Notes: generated by a model not told the origin, from the letters alone. Shown: positions 24,345 to 34,559, counted from the stretch's first letter. The stretch is DNA of 64,000 bases from Rhizomicrobium palustre (GCF_011761565.1 NZ_JAASRM010000001.1:2108139-2172138), one strand, 5' to 3'. A program made the numbers and translations.

Positions 24345-25019
24345 ATGGACATTCTGCTCATTGAAGATGATCCCGAAACCGCCCTCTATGTCACCGAAGG
24401 CCTGCAAAAACAGGGGCATGTGGTGCATTGGGCGCCCACCGGAAATGATGGATTGCATTCTGCCCGTCATCGTCCTTTTGGCCTTTTGATTGTGGATCGC
24501 ATGCTACCTGGCATTGATGGCCTGAGCCTTGTGCGCACCTTGCGCGACGAGGGAAACGATGCGCCGATCCTGTTTTTGACCACGATGAGCGGTATCGATG
24601 ACCGTGTCGAAGGCTTACAATCGGGCGGGGACGATTATCTCACCAAGCCTTTTGCGTTGGTCGAATTGCAAGCGCGTGTTGCCGCAATCGCACGCCGTAC
24701 GGCTCCGGCCATGGCGATCACTCAGCTACAGGTGGGGCAGCTTCACCTCGATCTTATCGCCCGCACCGCCTATCGCGAGGGCAAGCGCGTGGATTTGCAG
24801 CCCCAGGAATTCAAACTGCTGGAATATCTGGCGCAGAATGCCGGCAAGGTTGTGACCCGCGCCATGCTGCTCGAAAATGTCTGGAATCTCGAATTTGATC
24901 CGGGCACGAACATTGTCGAGTCCCATATGAGCCGCCTGCGCAGCAAAATAGACAGGGGGTACCCGGCGGAGTTGATCCGCACCATCCGCGGTTCGGGTTA
25001 CATCCTTAATGGCTTCTAG
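24345..25019 (+). CDS. OmpR-family response regulator
   Basis: 224 residues. The receiver domain has EDD at 7-9 and the phospho-acceptor D51 (LLIVDRMLPGIDG). A winged-helix DNA-binding domain spans about 130-224 and ends RTIRGSGYILNGF. The ATG at 24345 starts exactly at MDILLIEDD. It overlaps the sensor kinase by 11 bases, so the two are made together. The pair is most like the QseB/PmrA/copper-type OmpR class. It is divergent from the TonB-dependent receptor, which it may control; that is inference from position only. Confidence 0.9.
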   Translation: MDILLIEDDPETALYVTEGLQKQGHVVHWAPTGNDGLHSARHRPFGLLIVDRMLPGIDGLSLVRTLRDEGNDAPILFLTTMSGIDDRVEGLQSGGDDYLTKPFALVELQARVAAIARRTAPAMAITQLQVGQLHLDLIARTAYREGKRVDLQPQEFKLLEYLAQNAGKVVTRAMLLENVWNLEFDPGTNIVESHMSRLRSKIDRGYPAELIRTIRGSGYILNGF

Positions 25020-26370
25020 GCTCATCCGCTCGCAAAGCTTCCGGCAAGCAGCCGTGCATGCGGCGCTGTTCGCGCTCGCGATGATCATCCTGTTCGCGGT
25101 CGTGTTTTTTATCCTCGATCGTTCCTTCAAAGCGAATTTGATGCGTGAGGTGGACGATGACCTCGCCGCGATCCACGCCTCCTATGTAATGGATTTGCCG
25201 GCAAACTTCATCGATCGGGATCAGGAAGCGCGTGAGATCGTGGAGGGCCGCCTGCGCGAGCCCGATGCCGATGATGCGTTTCTCTTGGCACGCGGCGACA
25301 AGCGCCTCGCAGGCAACATCGCCATGATGCCGGCTCGTATTGGCCAGTTCATGATCCTCTTGCCGACCCGGGAGAAAGACGGTCCGCATACCATCTTAGG
25401 GCGTGGCAGGATGGTGGTGCCGGGTGTCTACGCCTATGTGGGACGCGATCTCTCCCAGGTGAAAGATGCGGAGCGAGGTATACTCTATGCTTTCGCAGTT
25501 GTGTTTCTGGCGGGGCTGCTGCTGGAGGCCGCGAGCGCTTTCGCTTTGAGTGCCAGTTTTCAGCGGCGCGTGGATTCCGTCGCCGAGACTTGCCGCGGGA
25601 TCATGGCAGGGCGCCTTGGCGAACGCATTCCGGCCGACGGTCGCAATGACGAATTTGAGCAGCTTGGCCTGACCATCAATGCCATGCTCGATAGGATCCA
25701 GCAGCTCATGGAGAGCCTACGCCAGGTTTCGACCGACATCGCACATGATCTGCGCACGCCGCTCGCCCATCTGCGTCAAAAGCTCGAACGCACCCGTGAT
25801 ACCGCCACGACCCCCGCCGCCTATGCCGAGGCTGTGGAAGGGGCGATTGGCGACTGCGATAAGGCACTGGCGATTTTCACGGCCCTGCTGCGTATCGCCC
25901 AGGTTGAGGCAGGGGCCAAGCGGGCTGCTTTCGCGGAGGTGGATTTGCGTGCTCTGGTCACGCGGGCGCGCGACATATATGCCCCGGTGATGGAAGATAC
26001 TGGGCATAGCTTTGAAACCGTACTGTCCGGCGAGCATCGTATTTCAGGGGACAGCCAGCTTCTCCTGCAGTTGATTACCAACCTTCTCGATAATGCCATT
26101 GCGCATACGCCATCAGGAACTGTGGTCACCTTATCGCTGCGCCCCGAACTCAACGGAACGGCTCTCGCCGTATCGGACACCGGTCCAGGAATTGCGGAAT
26201 GCGAACGCGAAAAGGTGTTGCGCCGGTTTTATCGTGGCGAGCGCAGCCGCACCACGGCGGGCAGCGGGCTCGGCCTGTCGCTGGCTTCGGCTATCGCAGA
26301 TCTACACGGCGCAGAGCTTACGCTTTCCGACAATGCCCCTGGCTTGTCAGTGACGGTGCGCTTTCCTTAA
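25009..26370 (+). CDS. Sensor histidine kinase
   Basis: 453 residues. Two membrane helices (about 15-36 and 158-180) bracket a 120-residue periplasmic sensor. A HAMP domain (about 182-232) is followed by the dimerisation helix with H246 (DIAHDLRTPLAHLR) and an ATPase domain with N-box NLLDNAIAHTP, DTGPGI and GSGLGLSLA. It phosphorylates the regulator encoded just upstream. The signal sensed is unknown. Its TAA shares TTAA (26367-26370) with the stop of the convergent transporter gene. Confidence 0.92.
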   Translation: MASRLIRSQSFRQAAVHAALFALAMIILFAVVFFILDRSFKANLMREVDDDLAAIHASYVMDLPANFIDRDQEAREIVEGRLREPDADDAFLLARGDKRLAGNIAMMPARIGQFMILLPTREKDGPHTILGRGRMVVPGVYAYVGRDLSQVKDAERGILYAFAVVFLAGLLLEAASAFALSASFQRRVDSVAETCRGIMAGRLGERIPADGRNDEFEQLGLTINAMLDRIQQLMESLRQVSTDIAHDLRTPLAHLRQKLERTRDTATTPAAYAEAVEGAIGDCDKALAIFTALLRIAQVEAGAKRAAFAEVDLRALVTRARDIYAPVMEDTGHSFETVLSGEHRISGDSQLLLQLITNLLDNAIAHTPSGTVVTLSLRPELNGTALAVSDTGPGIAECEREKVLRRFYRGERSRTTAGSGLGLSLASAIADLHGAELTLSDNAPGLSVTVRFP

Positions 26371-27347
26371 TTTGAGGGACGTTCGCCGTAGCGCTGCGCC
26401 AACACAGCGCAGACCATGAGCTGCATCTGGTGAAACAGCATCAGCGGCAAGACCATCGGGCCCAAAAGTACCGGTGGAAACAGTACGCTTGCCATTGGAA
26501 CGCCCGAGGCGAGGCTCTTTTTCGAACCGCAGAACACCACGGCAATCTCGTCTTCAATAGGAAGGCCGACACGTTTGGCGGTCCAGCGGGTGATGAAGAG
26601 GACCAATGCCAAAATCGCGCCGTTGAGCGCGAAGGTCCAAGCCAGGTCCCCGACGCTGTACTTATGCCAAAGCCCTTCAATCACCGCCGCGCTGAATGCT
26701 GTATAGACGACCAAAAGGATCGTGGTGCGGTCGACTTTGCCGAGAATGGATTTGTGCTTTGAGATGAACTTGTCGGTCCGGGGGCGCGAGAAATGGCCCA
26801 GTACGAACGGCAATAGCAGTTGCAGCACAATCGACAGAAGCGAATCCGCCGCAAAGCCGCCCCTGCTCCCGCTCATCAAGAAAAGCCCCACCAGTACGGG
26901 CGTAATAAAAATCCCGAGCACATTGGAGGCCGAAGCGCTGCACACCGCCGCTGGAACATTGCCTCGCGCGATCGAGGTAAAGGCAATCGACGATTGCACC
27001 GTCGATGGCAGAAGGCAAAGAAACAGAAGCCCGTCCGCAATGGCCGGATTCAGCCAGCCATGGCTCAGCGCCCGCAGGGCGAGGCCGATGGCGGGAAAAA
27101 GCACGAAGGTCGCGGCCAATGTGAGTATGTGGATGCGCCACGCCCCCAACCCGGCAATGATCGCTTCGCGGGAAAGTCGGGCACCATGCAGGAAGAACAG
27201 CAGAACAATCCCCGCATCTGTAATCCATTCCATGCCAGCCGCGAATTGACCGCGGCAGGGTAACAGGCTCGCCAGCCCGACCGTGGCGATCAGGGCGAGA
27301 AGGAAAGGGTCGAGCTTTAGAATATTGATGCGGAAGGGGCGGGGCAT
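26367..27347 (-). CDS. Bile acid:sodium symporter (SLC10/YfeH-like) family transporter
   Basis: 326 residues with about ten membrane helices. The conserved core LLPSTVQSSIAFTSIARGNVPAA and the pattern FVAFCGSKKSLASG-like near 268 (FCGSKKSLASG) mark the SBF/Rch1-YfeH group. These are proton- or sodium-driven carriers; the true substrate of the bacterial YfeH type is not established. A single gene, convergent with the histidine kinase. Confidence 0.85.
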   Translation of the reverse strand: MPRPFRINILKLDPFLLALIATVGLASLLPCRGQFAAGMEWITDAGIVLLFFLHGARLSREAIIAGLGAWRIHILTLAATFVLFPAIGLALRALSHGWLNPAIADGLLFLCLLPSTVQSSIAFTSIARGNVPAAVCSASASNVLGIFITPVLVGLFLMSGSRGGFAADSLLSIVLQLLLPFVLGHFSRPRTDKFISKHKSILGKVDRTTILLVVYTAFSAAVIEGLWHKYSVGDLAWTFALNGAILALVLFITRWTAKRVGLPIEDEIAVVFCGSKKSLASGVPMASVLFPPVLLGPMVLPLMLFHQMQLMVCAVLAQRYGERPSN

Positions 27348-27393
27348 GCGCCACTGTTAAAGCCGCCCCGCCGGATTGGCAAATGAGGCGATT

Positions 27394-27615
27394 TTAACTC
27401 CGGCGCATCCCGGCAAAGACAAAGCCCAAACCGGCAACCAGTAAGATCACGCCACCAATGGTTGGGATGGAAATCGTATGGGATTCCTTCTTGTCGATCT
27501 GGACCGGGCCAGCCTTCACCACTGGCTCGGTATCCGTGTAGCGCACCTGCCCGGAAACCAGGGCGGCAACGCCCAGAATGGCCAATACCGCTCCAATCAG
27601 CACCATGCCGCGCAT
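27394..27615 (-). CDS. DUF3185-like small membrane protein
   Basis: 73 residues with helices at about 4-22 and 50-69, separated by a polar loop ([18 protein letters not shown]) and ending in MRRS. The layout matches the DUF3185 family, whose function is not known. It is divergent from hutH and lies 46 bases upstream of the transporter on the same strand, so the two may share a transcript. Confidence 0.6.
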   Translation of the reverse strand: MRGMVLIGAVLAILGVAALVSGQVRYTDTEPVVKAGPVQIDKKESHTISIPTIGGVILLVAGLGFVFAGMRRS

Positions 27616-27763
27616 GGGTCATCCTTTCTTTTTGCTCGCCGTCATCAACGCGCCGGTCCTGTATCCGTTGCAAACCTGCCTCAAGGTGCCATCTCTGTGG
27701 GGTGAGGGGTTCGTTTTGTCCCGGGCACCTGCTAAACCCCCGCTTTCTTGTGCGGAGATTTTC

Positions 27764-29275
27764 ATGCGGATCGGCGAACCCCTGACGCTTTCGGCCTTGC
27801 GGACTGTTTACGAGACGGCGCCCAAAATCGAGATTTCGCTGGAAGCCTTCGCCCGTATCGATAAAGGCGCCAAAGTCATTGCCGATGTTGTTGCGAGCGG
27901 GGCCACGGTCTATGGCGTCAATACCGGCTTTGGTCTTCTCGCCAACACCGAGATCGCGCGGGATGATCTTGCGGCCTTGCAGCGTAACCTGGTGCTCAGC
28001 CATGCCTGCGGCACCGGTCCGCTGCTGCCGGATGAGATCGTCCGTCTGATCCTGGTCTTGAAGCTTGCCTCGCTATCGCGTGGTGCTTCCGGCGTGCGGC
28101 GTGAAACCGTGGCGGCGCTCGCCAAGCTGATCGAAACCGAAACCTATCCCTGCATTCCGGCAAAGGGCTCGGTGGGTGCGTCGGGCGATCTTGCGCCGCT
28201 GGCGCATATGTCGGGCGTGCTGCTCGGCATCGGTTCCGCGCGGGTGAAAGGTGAGACCTTGCATGCCGCCGAAGCCTTGGAGCGCGCGGGGCTTGAGCCC
28301 TTGGAGCTTGGTCCCAAGGAAGGGCTTGCGCTTTTGAACGGCACCCAGGTCTCCACCGCAATTGCGCTGGCGGGGCTGTTCGAGATCGAGAAGGTCTTTG
28401 CCGCGGCGATCATCGCCGGTGCCATGTCGACCGATGCTTTCAAAGGCTCGGACACGCCTTTCGACGCCCGCATTCACGCCTTGCGCGGTCAGCCGGGACA
28501 GATCGCCGTTGCCGCCATGTTGCGTGGCCTGATGCAAGGCTCGGAAATCCGCGAATCCCATCGCGCGCCGGGTGATGACGGCAAGGTGCAGGACCCGTAT
28601 TCCTTCCGCTGCCAGCCGCAGGTGATGGGCGCGGTGCTCGATGTTATCCGAAACTCCGCGCGTACGCTCGAAATCGAAGCCTCGGGCGTGACCGACAATC
28701 CCTTGGTGCTGGATGATGGCACGGTCGTCTCTGGCGGTAATTTCCATGCCGAGCCGGTTGCCATTGCCGCTGATCAGCTCGCTATCGCGCTCTGCGAAAT
28801 CGGCAATATCTCCGAGCGCCGCACGGCTATTCTGGTCGATCCCAAGATGAGCGGCCTCCCGGCCTTCCTCGTCAAGGAATCAGGCCTCAATTCTGGTTTC
28901 ATGATTGCGCAGGTGACAGCGGCCGCCTTGATCGCGGAAAACCGTATGCTTTCGCACCCGGCCAGTGTCGATACCGTGCCGACCAGCGCCAATCAGGAAG
29001 ACCACGTTTCCATGGCAACCCATGGCGCGCGTCGTTTGCTTGATATGAGCCAGAATGCGGCGAGTGTGGTCGCCATCGAGTTGCTCGCGGCCTGCCAGGG
29101 CCTCGATTTCCGCCGCCCCTTGAAGAGCTCCGCGCCGCTGGAGCGGGCCGCGAAGGAAATCCGTGCGCTGGTGCGTCCCTACGACCGTGACCGCTACTTC
29201 GCCCCGGATATCGAGGCAATCACGACCCATGTCCGTTCCGGCGCTTTCCGCGCCCTGGTCGGTGAGATTTTCTAA
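27764..29275 (+). CDS. hutH: Histidine ammonia-lyase
   Basis: 503 residues, the normal length. The MIO prosthetic group forms from A139-S140-G141 in [15 protein letters not shown]. The catalytic Tyr loop VYGVNTGFG (49-57) and the later [14 protein letters not shown] are intact. The enzyme removes ammonia from L-histidine to give urocanate, the first step of histidine degradation. The frame is open upstream, but the ATG at 27764 with CGGAGA gives the family start. No hutU, hutI or regulator hutC is nearby. Confidence 0.93.
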   Translation: MRIGEPLTLSALRTVYETAPKIEISLEAFARIDKGAKVIADVVASGATVYGVNTGFGLLANTEIARDDLAALQRNLVLSHACGTGPLLPDEIVRLILVLKLASLSRGASGVRRETVAALAKLIETETYPCIPAKGSVGASGDLAPLAHMSGVLLGIGSARVKGETLHAAEALERAGLEPLELGPKEGLALLNGTQVSTAIALAGLFEIEKVFAAAIIAGAMSTDAFKGSDTPFDARIHALRGQPGQIAVAAMLRGLMQGSEIRESHRAPGDDGKVQDPYSFRCQPQVMGAVLDVIRNSARTLEIEASGVTDNPLVLDDGTVVSGGNFHAEPVAIAADQLAIALCEIGNISERRTAILVDPKMSGLPAFLVKESGLNSGFMIAQVTAAALIAENRMLSHPASVDTVPTSANQEDHVSMATHGARRLLDMSQNAASVVAIELLAACQGLDFRRPLKSSAPLERAAKEIRALVRPYDRDRYFAPDIEAITTHVRSGAFRALVGEIF

Positions 29276-29283
29276 GTTCCCGT

Positions 29284-29320
29284 AAAAACAGAATGGCCGG
29301 AGGAATTTCCCCCGGCCATT
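29284..29320 (-). terminator. Terminator hairpin between hutH and the TonB-dependent receptor
   Basis: AATGGCCGG (29292-29300) pairs with CCGGCCATT (29312-29320). On the minus strand it is followed by CTGTTTTT, so it most likely ends the receptor gene. It may also slow hutH transcription. Confidence 0.7.
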
Positions 29321-29344
29321 CCGCGCGCGGCTACGGATTACGCG

Positions 29345-31765
29345 CTAGAACTTTTGAGATAGCGTGATCTGGAAGAAGCGCGGCTTGGTCGGCAAGATAT
29401 AAGGCTGATAGCCGCAAACCTGCGTCGTACAATAGGCGTAGCGATAAACTTGGCCTCGCTCGTCGAAGAGATTCTGGACCGAGAAATCGATCCCCCAATT
29501 GCCTTTGCCGACACCAGTTGAGAAATCCACCGTGGCATAGCCGGGCATTTTCCCAAGCACTTGACGGATAGGCACTTCCATCCCCGTCACGGGGCTCGGC
29601 GCCTGCACGCGCAGATCAGGATAGGCGCTGGTCTGATATACGACGGCGCCCTGCAGATGCGCATCCAGCCCCGCAAAAGCAAAGCTATAGCGGCCGACGA
29701 TATTACCTTTGAAGCGGGGCGTTGAGGGCAGCACGGTGCTTTTGGGAGCATTCGGCGGATAGGGATAATTGGCGTTCGGGCAGGTGGTGTCGAGCGCGCC
29801 GGTTACTGGATCAAGATCGCCGCAATACACTTTCGTCAGCCGCGCGTAGTTGTAAGCACCTGCACCGGTAAGGGTAAAGTTTTCACTCACCAGCCAAGTG
29901 ACGTCGGATTCAACGCCTTGAATGCGTGCTGAGCCGGCATTGGCGATCTGAGTCAGCGAATTCAGGCCCAAGAAGGCGAACTGGAAGTTGTTCCAGTTTT
30001 CCCAATAGGCTGCGCCATTCCAACGGAGTGTGTTGTTGAGCCAGCTTGTTTTCCAGCCCAGCTCAAAATTCTCGAGCGCATCGGAGTGGTAGTTTGGCAG
30101 GGTGGCGACACGGTTGATGCCGCCCGGGCGGAAGCCGGTGGAATAGGTCGCGTAGACCATGTCGGCATCGTCGATCTGCCATTGCAGGTTAAACTTATGC
30201 GTCTCGCCCCATTCATAGACGTGTTTGTTCACATTGGTGCACGGTCCACCAAAGCGCGAGGGCACCAGTGGCTTGGCGCAATTCGCAACGCCCGAATGAC
30301 TGGACATGGTTTCGGCAAGGCCGAAGAAGCCTTCCAGCGAGTTCTTGGATTCGAATACGCGCACGCCCCCGGTCAAGGAGAGGCTTGGCGTGATGTCGAA
30401 AGTCACTTGTCCAAAGGCGGCAAGGTCGCGGTCGACGCGCTGCTGATTGGTAAGCCAGATCGTGCCTGGCCAACCTGGGACTGAGTAATCCGTGCCCAAG
30501 GCGTCGATCTTATAATCCTGCAGAATGTTGTGGGTCTGGCGCTCATGGAAAAGTCCGATCACAAAGCGCAAACGATCTTCGGCCGGTGAAGATAGACGCA
30601 ATTCATTCGACCATTTCGTGAAGACATCCTTGAACAGGATATATTGCGAGGAATCGACTGCATTGCCCGCATTGTCGGTGACGTAATAGCCCGCCAGCGT
30701 GTCATACCAGAAGGTATAATCGGTATAGTCGGCTGAGCCGACGCCGCGCCGGTTCATATAGCCGCCGGAATACGTCAGATCGAGATTGCCGATCTTGCCG
30801 GTGACGGTCAGGGCGGCTTGATACCAATGGTCTTTGGCGTATTCAGGGAAGAAGTGATTGACCTTCAAATCGCCTATGCCCGGATCGTAGCCTGAAATGC
30901 CATTGGCTTTCTCCAACTGGCCTATCAGCGTCGCGTCCACTGTCCAGCTGTCATCCAGGTCGATGCCGAGTGCGAGGCGGGCGCCGAGCTTGTCGGTGGA
31001 ATTATAGTCCTTCTGTGCCACGCTGGCGTTATCCACCGTGATGCCGGTGGTAGGATAAGTGCGTGAGGCGTGGACGTTATCGATATAGCCCGCATTGTGT
31101 TCGTCCCAGGCCACCAGGCGGATGGCGGCATGGTCCGTCAGCGGTTGATTGACGAAGCCACGGAAACCGTAGCCAATTCCGCCATGGGTGACGGCATTAC
31201 CTTCGATCTCAAATCCCGCCTCGAATTTTTCCGTATTGGGTTTGTTGGTGATGAGGCGGATGGTGCCTGCTTCCGACGAGGCGCCATAAAGCGTGCCTTG
31301 CGGGCCTGCCAGCGCTTCCACCCGTTCAAGGTCATAGGCTGGGATGTCGAGCGTGCCGCCAATCGTTGTGATCGGCTGCTCATCGAGATAGACGCCTACA
31401 GTGGGTAGCGGGCCGGAATGGTTGCCGTCCGCGCCATCGGTCACGCCGCGCATTGAGATATTGGCTTGGCCCGGTCCACCGCTGGAACCTTGGCCACCAG
31501 CTGTGAATGATACCGATGGCAGGAAACGCGCGAAGTCGCGGAAATCGACGACATGCAGGTCTTCAAGCTTGCCCGTATCGAGCACCGAAATAGAGAGCGG
31601 AACCTTTTGCAAATCCTGCTCGCCCACTTTTTGGGCGCTGACGGTCACCGTCTCCAGCGTGATGGTGGAGCTTTCTTCAGCACTAGCCGGAAGTCCCCCA
31701 AGAATGCTGGTCGCGAGCAGGGCCGATGCAAAATTTCGCGGTTTTATAAACGATTCCCAATGCAT
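29345..31765 (-). CDS. TonB-dependent outer-membrane receptor
   Basis: 806 residues with a signal peptide (about 1-29). The TonB box is TLETVTVSAQK. The plug (about 50-170) contains ISMRGVTDGADGNHSGPLPTVG, YLDEQPI and VEALAGPQGTLYGASSEAGTIRLIT, typical of the FepA/IroN-type and of the large sphingomonad/Caulobacter family often annotated as siderophore or oligosaccharide receptors. The barrel ends ITLSQKF with the terminal Phe. The substrate is unknown. It follows the TPR-sulfotransferase and TonB-domain genes on the same strand, 123 bases downstream. Confidence 0.92.
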   Translation of the reverse strand: MHWESFIKPRNFASALLATSILGGLPASAEESSTITLETVTVSAQKVGEQDLQKVPLSISVLDTGKLEDLHVVDFRDFARFLPSVSFTAGGQGSSGGPGQANISMRGVTDGADGNHSGPLPTVGVYLDEQPITTIGGTLDIPAYDLERVEALAGPQGTLYGASSEAGTIRLITNKPNTEKFEAGFEIEGNAVTHGGIGYGFRGFVNQPLTDHAAIRLVAWDEHNAGYIDNVHASRTYPTTGITVDNASVAQKDYNSTDKLGARLALGIDLDDSWTVDATLIGQLEKANGISGYDPGIGDLKVNHFFPEYAKDHWYQAALTVTGKIGNLDLTYSGGYMNRRGVGSADYTDYTFWYDTLAGYYVTDNAGNAVDSSQYILFKDVFTKWSNELRLSSPAEDRLRFVIGLFHERQTHNILQDYKIDALGTDYSVPGWPGTIWLTNQQRVDRDLAAFGQVTFDITPSLSLTGGVRVFESKNSLEGFFGLAETMSSHSGVANCAKPLVPSRFGGPCTNVNKHVYEWGETHKFNLQWQIDDADMVYATYSTGFRPGGINRVATLPNYHSDALENFELGWKTSWLNNTLRWNGAAYWENWNNFQFAFLGLNSLTQIANAGSARIQGVESDVTWLVSENFTLTGAGAYNYARLTKVYCGDLDPVTGALDTTCPNANYPYPPNAPKSTVLPSTPRFKGNIVGRYSFAFAGLDAHLQGAVVYQTSAYPDLRVQAPSPVTGMEVPIRQVLGKMPGYATVDFSTGVGKGNWGIDFSVQNLFDERGQVYRYAYCTTQVCGYQPYILPTKPRFFQITLSQKF

Positions 31766-31888
31766 GCTTCGCTAGGCCCCCTATGGCTCTGAGCGCCGCC
31801 ATCATCCCTCTGGCAGCAAATTCAGATATGCCTTGCAAAGACGGGGCCGGTTTGGTGAGGGCTGCGGAAGATGCGTGTCTTGGTGAAA

Positions 31889-33862
31889 TTAGGTGGCGGT
31901 CCCCACAGCTTTCCTTAGGGGCTCAAGCCATTTTTCAAAGTGACGCCACTGATCAAGTCCGTCCTGGAAAATCGGCATGCGGACTTGTTCTGAGGATGCG
32001 GTGCGTACAATGCGATCATTTTGATAAAACCGAAGGCAGGCTTCCTCGAAAGGTAGGCCGCAATATGCGAGCAGCCTGCGGACATTTCCTTCCAAATCCT
32101 CGACCACTTCCTCGTATTGGACACGAAGAATACGCCCGGGTAGCACTTTGTCGAAATGCGCCATCAGCTCAACATAATCAGCATAATAGCGGCCTATATC
32201 AGTAAGACTGTAGGAAAAGCCCTGACCGCGCGCGAAATGCTGTTTGAAGCAGGAAAAACCGCAAGCCATTGGATGACGCCGCGCGTCAATGATTTTCGCG
32301 TTGGGCAGGATTTGGGCAATGAAGCCGATCTGCAGGAAGTTGTTCGGCATCTTGTCGATAAAGAATGGCTTACCCAGCTTCCTATGGATGCGGGTACGCG
32401 CCAGAAACTCCTCGCCCAGTGCCTTGCGTTCCTCCAGGTTCAAGGCGGCAAGCACCTCAGGATAAAAAGGTTTTCCGGCTGCATCTTTCAGCCGTCCGAC
32501 CATCGAAAAGATATCAGGCAGCTCCATCGTGCCTTCAACTTGGCTGTGGCTGGCTAGAATCTGTTCAATTAGGGTCGAGCCCGCGCGCGGCAGGCCCACA
32601 ATGAAGATGGGGTCCGGTGCGTCCGAGCCCCCCGCTCCCTGGCCTGCGAAGAAATCCTGCGTCAAGGTCTGGATCAACAGATCCTTGTGCTGGCTGACCT
32701 GATCGGCGTCATAGTCCAGCATGCTGCGGCGCAAGGTGTTGCCGCGGTCATAATACTTGAAGGAGGTCTCGTACTCCGCGCTGTCCTCAAAGGCTTTGCC
32801 CAAGGCAAAATCAAGATGCAGCCGGTCCTCAATGGAAAGATCGCTGCGCTCCGCCTCTTTTTGCATCAGCGCGATGTCGCCATAGCTGAAGCGAAAGGTC
32901 TTGAGATTGGCAAGGCTCCACCATGCCTCACCGAGATGCGGTTCCAGTTCCACTGCCTCGCGATAGGCGGTTTCGGCCTCGCTCCGCTTGCCTGCGGTTT
33001 TCAGGGTGTGGCCGAAGCTCATCCAAATCTTGGGTTGGTTCGGCACGTCTTTCAGCACGCCGCGATAAATCGTAATGGCCTGATCGGTCTCGCCCAGACG
33101 AGCCAAAATCGCGGCATGCTGGTTGCGATAGCCGGCATGGGTGGGGTGGCGCTGTAAAAGTATTTCCAGCTCGCGCAGGGCTTCCACCGATTTGTTCTGG
33201 CGGTGTAATACGGTGACAAGGTTGGAACGGGCTGCCTCAAAGCTTGGCGCCAAGTTCAGGGCGCGTGCCAAAAGCTTCTCGGCCTCGTCAAAATGCTCCA
33301 CCCGGGCGGCAAGCTCGGCGAGCATGCGAATGGCTGCAATATCCGTCGGGAAGGCCTTCAAATGGCCGCGCAGGATCTGTTCGGCTGCCGGCACGCGGTT
33401 CTCAAACAGCGCCTTGGCGGCTTCCATGATCCGCCGGTCCCGCACTGCCGCATTCACGTGATGCATATAGGCGCCGTCGGCCCCAACCTTGTCGCCCTGA
33501 AGCGTGTATTGATCGCCCAAAAGCCGCCAAGCCATGGGATGGTCCGGCATCAGCTTCACTACCCGCTGCAGCAGGCTGATTGCCTCTTTGGTATGACCCG
33601 CGCGGGCATGGGAGATCGCCCGGTCATACTCCACCAGCACTGGGTCGAGCCGTCCCAGCGCATGGTGGTCAAGTGTCTTGATGGCGTCTTCGAATCTTCC
33701 TTGGGCGCGTTGGGCCGCGGCCATCAGTAGAAGGGCGCGCGGCTCGCCCGGGACCGATTTCAAGATTTCCTGCGCTTGCACCTCAGCCATGGCCGGGTTT
33801 GTGGCCAGGAGGCGCTCCAGATGGGCAAGCGCGGTAGCGAGACTGCCCCTTTGGTCGGTCAT
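31889..33862 (-). CDS. Tetratricopeptide repeat sulfotransferase
   Basis: 657 residues. The first 400 form TPR repeats of about 34 residues (for example LLARALNLAPSFEAARSNL and YREAVELEPHLGEAWWSLA). The last 240 form a sulfotransferase domain with the PAPS 5'-phosphosulfate loop IVGLPRAGSTLIEQ near 420 and the 3'-phosphate region RRHPMACGFS. Such proteins are thought to add sulfate to proteins or glycans, with the TPR part selecting the target. There is no signal peptide, so it acts in the cytoplasm. The ATG at 33862 has AGGG in front and sits 7 bases after the TonB gene stop; an earlier start at 33919 would overlap it. Confidence 0.88.
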   Translation of the reverse strand: MTDQRGSLATALAHLERLLATNPAMAEVQAQEILKSVPGEPRALLLMAAAQRAQGRFEDAIKTLDHHALGRLDPVLVEYDRAISHARAGHTKEAISLLQRVVKLMPDHPMAWRLLGDQYTLQGDKVGADGAYMHHVNAAVRDRRIMEAAKALFENRVPAAEQILRGHLKAFPTDIAAIRMLAELAARVEHFDEAEKLLARALNLAPSFEAARSNLVTVLHRQNKSVEALRELEILLQRHPTHAGYRNQHAAILARLGETDQAITIYRGVLKDVPNQPKIWMSFGHTLKTAGKRSEAETAYREAVELEPHLGEAWWSLANLKTFRFSYGDIALMQKEAERSDLSIEDRLHLDFALGKAFEDSAEYETSFKYYDRGNTLRRSMLDYDADQVSQHKDLLIQTLTQDFFAGQGAGGSDAPDPIFIVGLPRAGSTLIEQILASHSQVEGTMELPDIFSMVGRLKDAAGKPFYPEVLAALNLEERKALGEEFLARTRIHRKLGKPFFIDKMPNNFLQIGFIAQILPNAKIIDARRHPMACGFSCFKQHFARGQGFSYSLTDIGRYYADYVELMAHFDKVLPGRILRVQYEEVVEDLEGNVRRLLAYCGLPFEEACLRFYQNDRIVRTASSEQVRMPIFQDGLDQWRHFEKWLEPLRKAVGTAT

Positions 33863-33869
33863 GTTGGCC

Positions 33870-34559
33870 CTATTGTGTTTTCTTGTCCCCGTCGCTGGAG
33901 AACCAGCTTCCCACATCATACCAGTGATGGGTCGGTTTGGCGTTGGGATCGGCAGGATGGTCCTTGGCCTCGCTTTGCTCTTCCGGTTTGGTCTTGTCGC
34001 CCGTGTCGTTCTTCTGCTCGCCGTCCAGGCTGGCTTGGGCTGCGGCTTTGGCGGCTTCGCCAGATTGCAGGTTCCAGGTGATATTCACCTGCCGGTCGCT
34101 CTCGACGATCTGGCCGTCCTTCATGGCGGGGCGGTAATGCCAATTGCTGGCGCATTTCACGGCTGCCTCATCAAGCGAGGCGTATCCGCTCGACGTCAGC
34201 ACCTGTACGCTGTCCACCGTGCCATCGGTCAGGATTTTGAAGGCGAGGTGGGTCACGCCTTCGGCGCCCGCGCGCAAGGCGTCTTTGGGATATTGATCCG
34301 CGCAGCTATGCTTTTTGCCCACCGTTTTCGCCTCGGAGGTCACGCCTGGCTTTTCCACAAGCTGTTTGACCGTCCGGGTAATCACGGGCGGCTGCTTGCC
34401 ATGCCCCATCCAGCGTTCGCCCAAATCATAGGCGAAGAGCAGGGATGATCCCGTGGCAATGGCGCCAGCCACCACAACTGCCCAGATGTGATGGCGAAAT
34501 TTCTCGCTGCAGAAGAGCCCGGAGGAGATAACGAAGATCAGAAACTCGAGAATAATCAT
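33870..34559 (-). CDS. TonB-domain protein with two N-terminal membrane helices
   Basis: 229 residues. Two membrane helices lie at about 2-17 and 25-44. There is no long Pro-rich spacer. A TonB C-terminal domain spans about 80-165 (CADQYPKDALRAGAEGV, NWHYRPAMKDGQ), and a charged Lys/Glu/Asp tail runs to 229. Cysteines C86 and C136 occur at the same places as in the TonB at 2895. It is co-transcribed with the TPR-sulfotransferase (7-base gap). The short linker makes classical reach to the outer membrane doubtful, so it may act differently from TonB. Confidence 0.75.
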   Translation of the reverse strand: MIILEFLIFVISSGLFCSEKFRHHIWAVVVAGAIATGSSLLFAYDLGERWMGHGKQPPVITRTVKQLVEKPGVTSEAKTVGKKHSCADQYPKDALRAGAEGVTHLAFKILTDGTVDSVQVLTSSGYASLDEAAVKCASNWHYRPAMKDGQIVESDRQVNITWNLQSGEAAKAAAQASLDGEQKNDTGDKTKPEEQSEAKDHPADPNAKPTHHWYDVGSWFSSDGDKKTQ

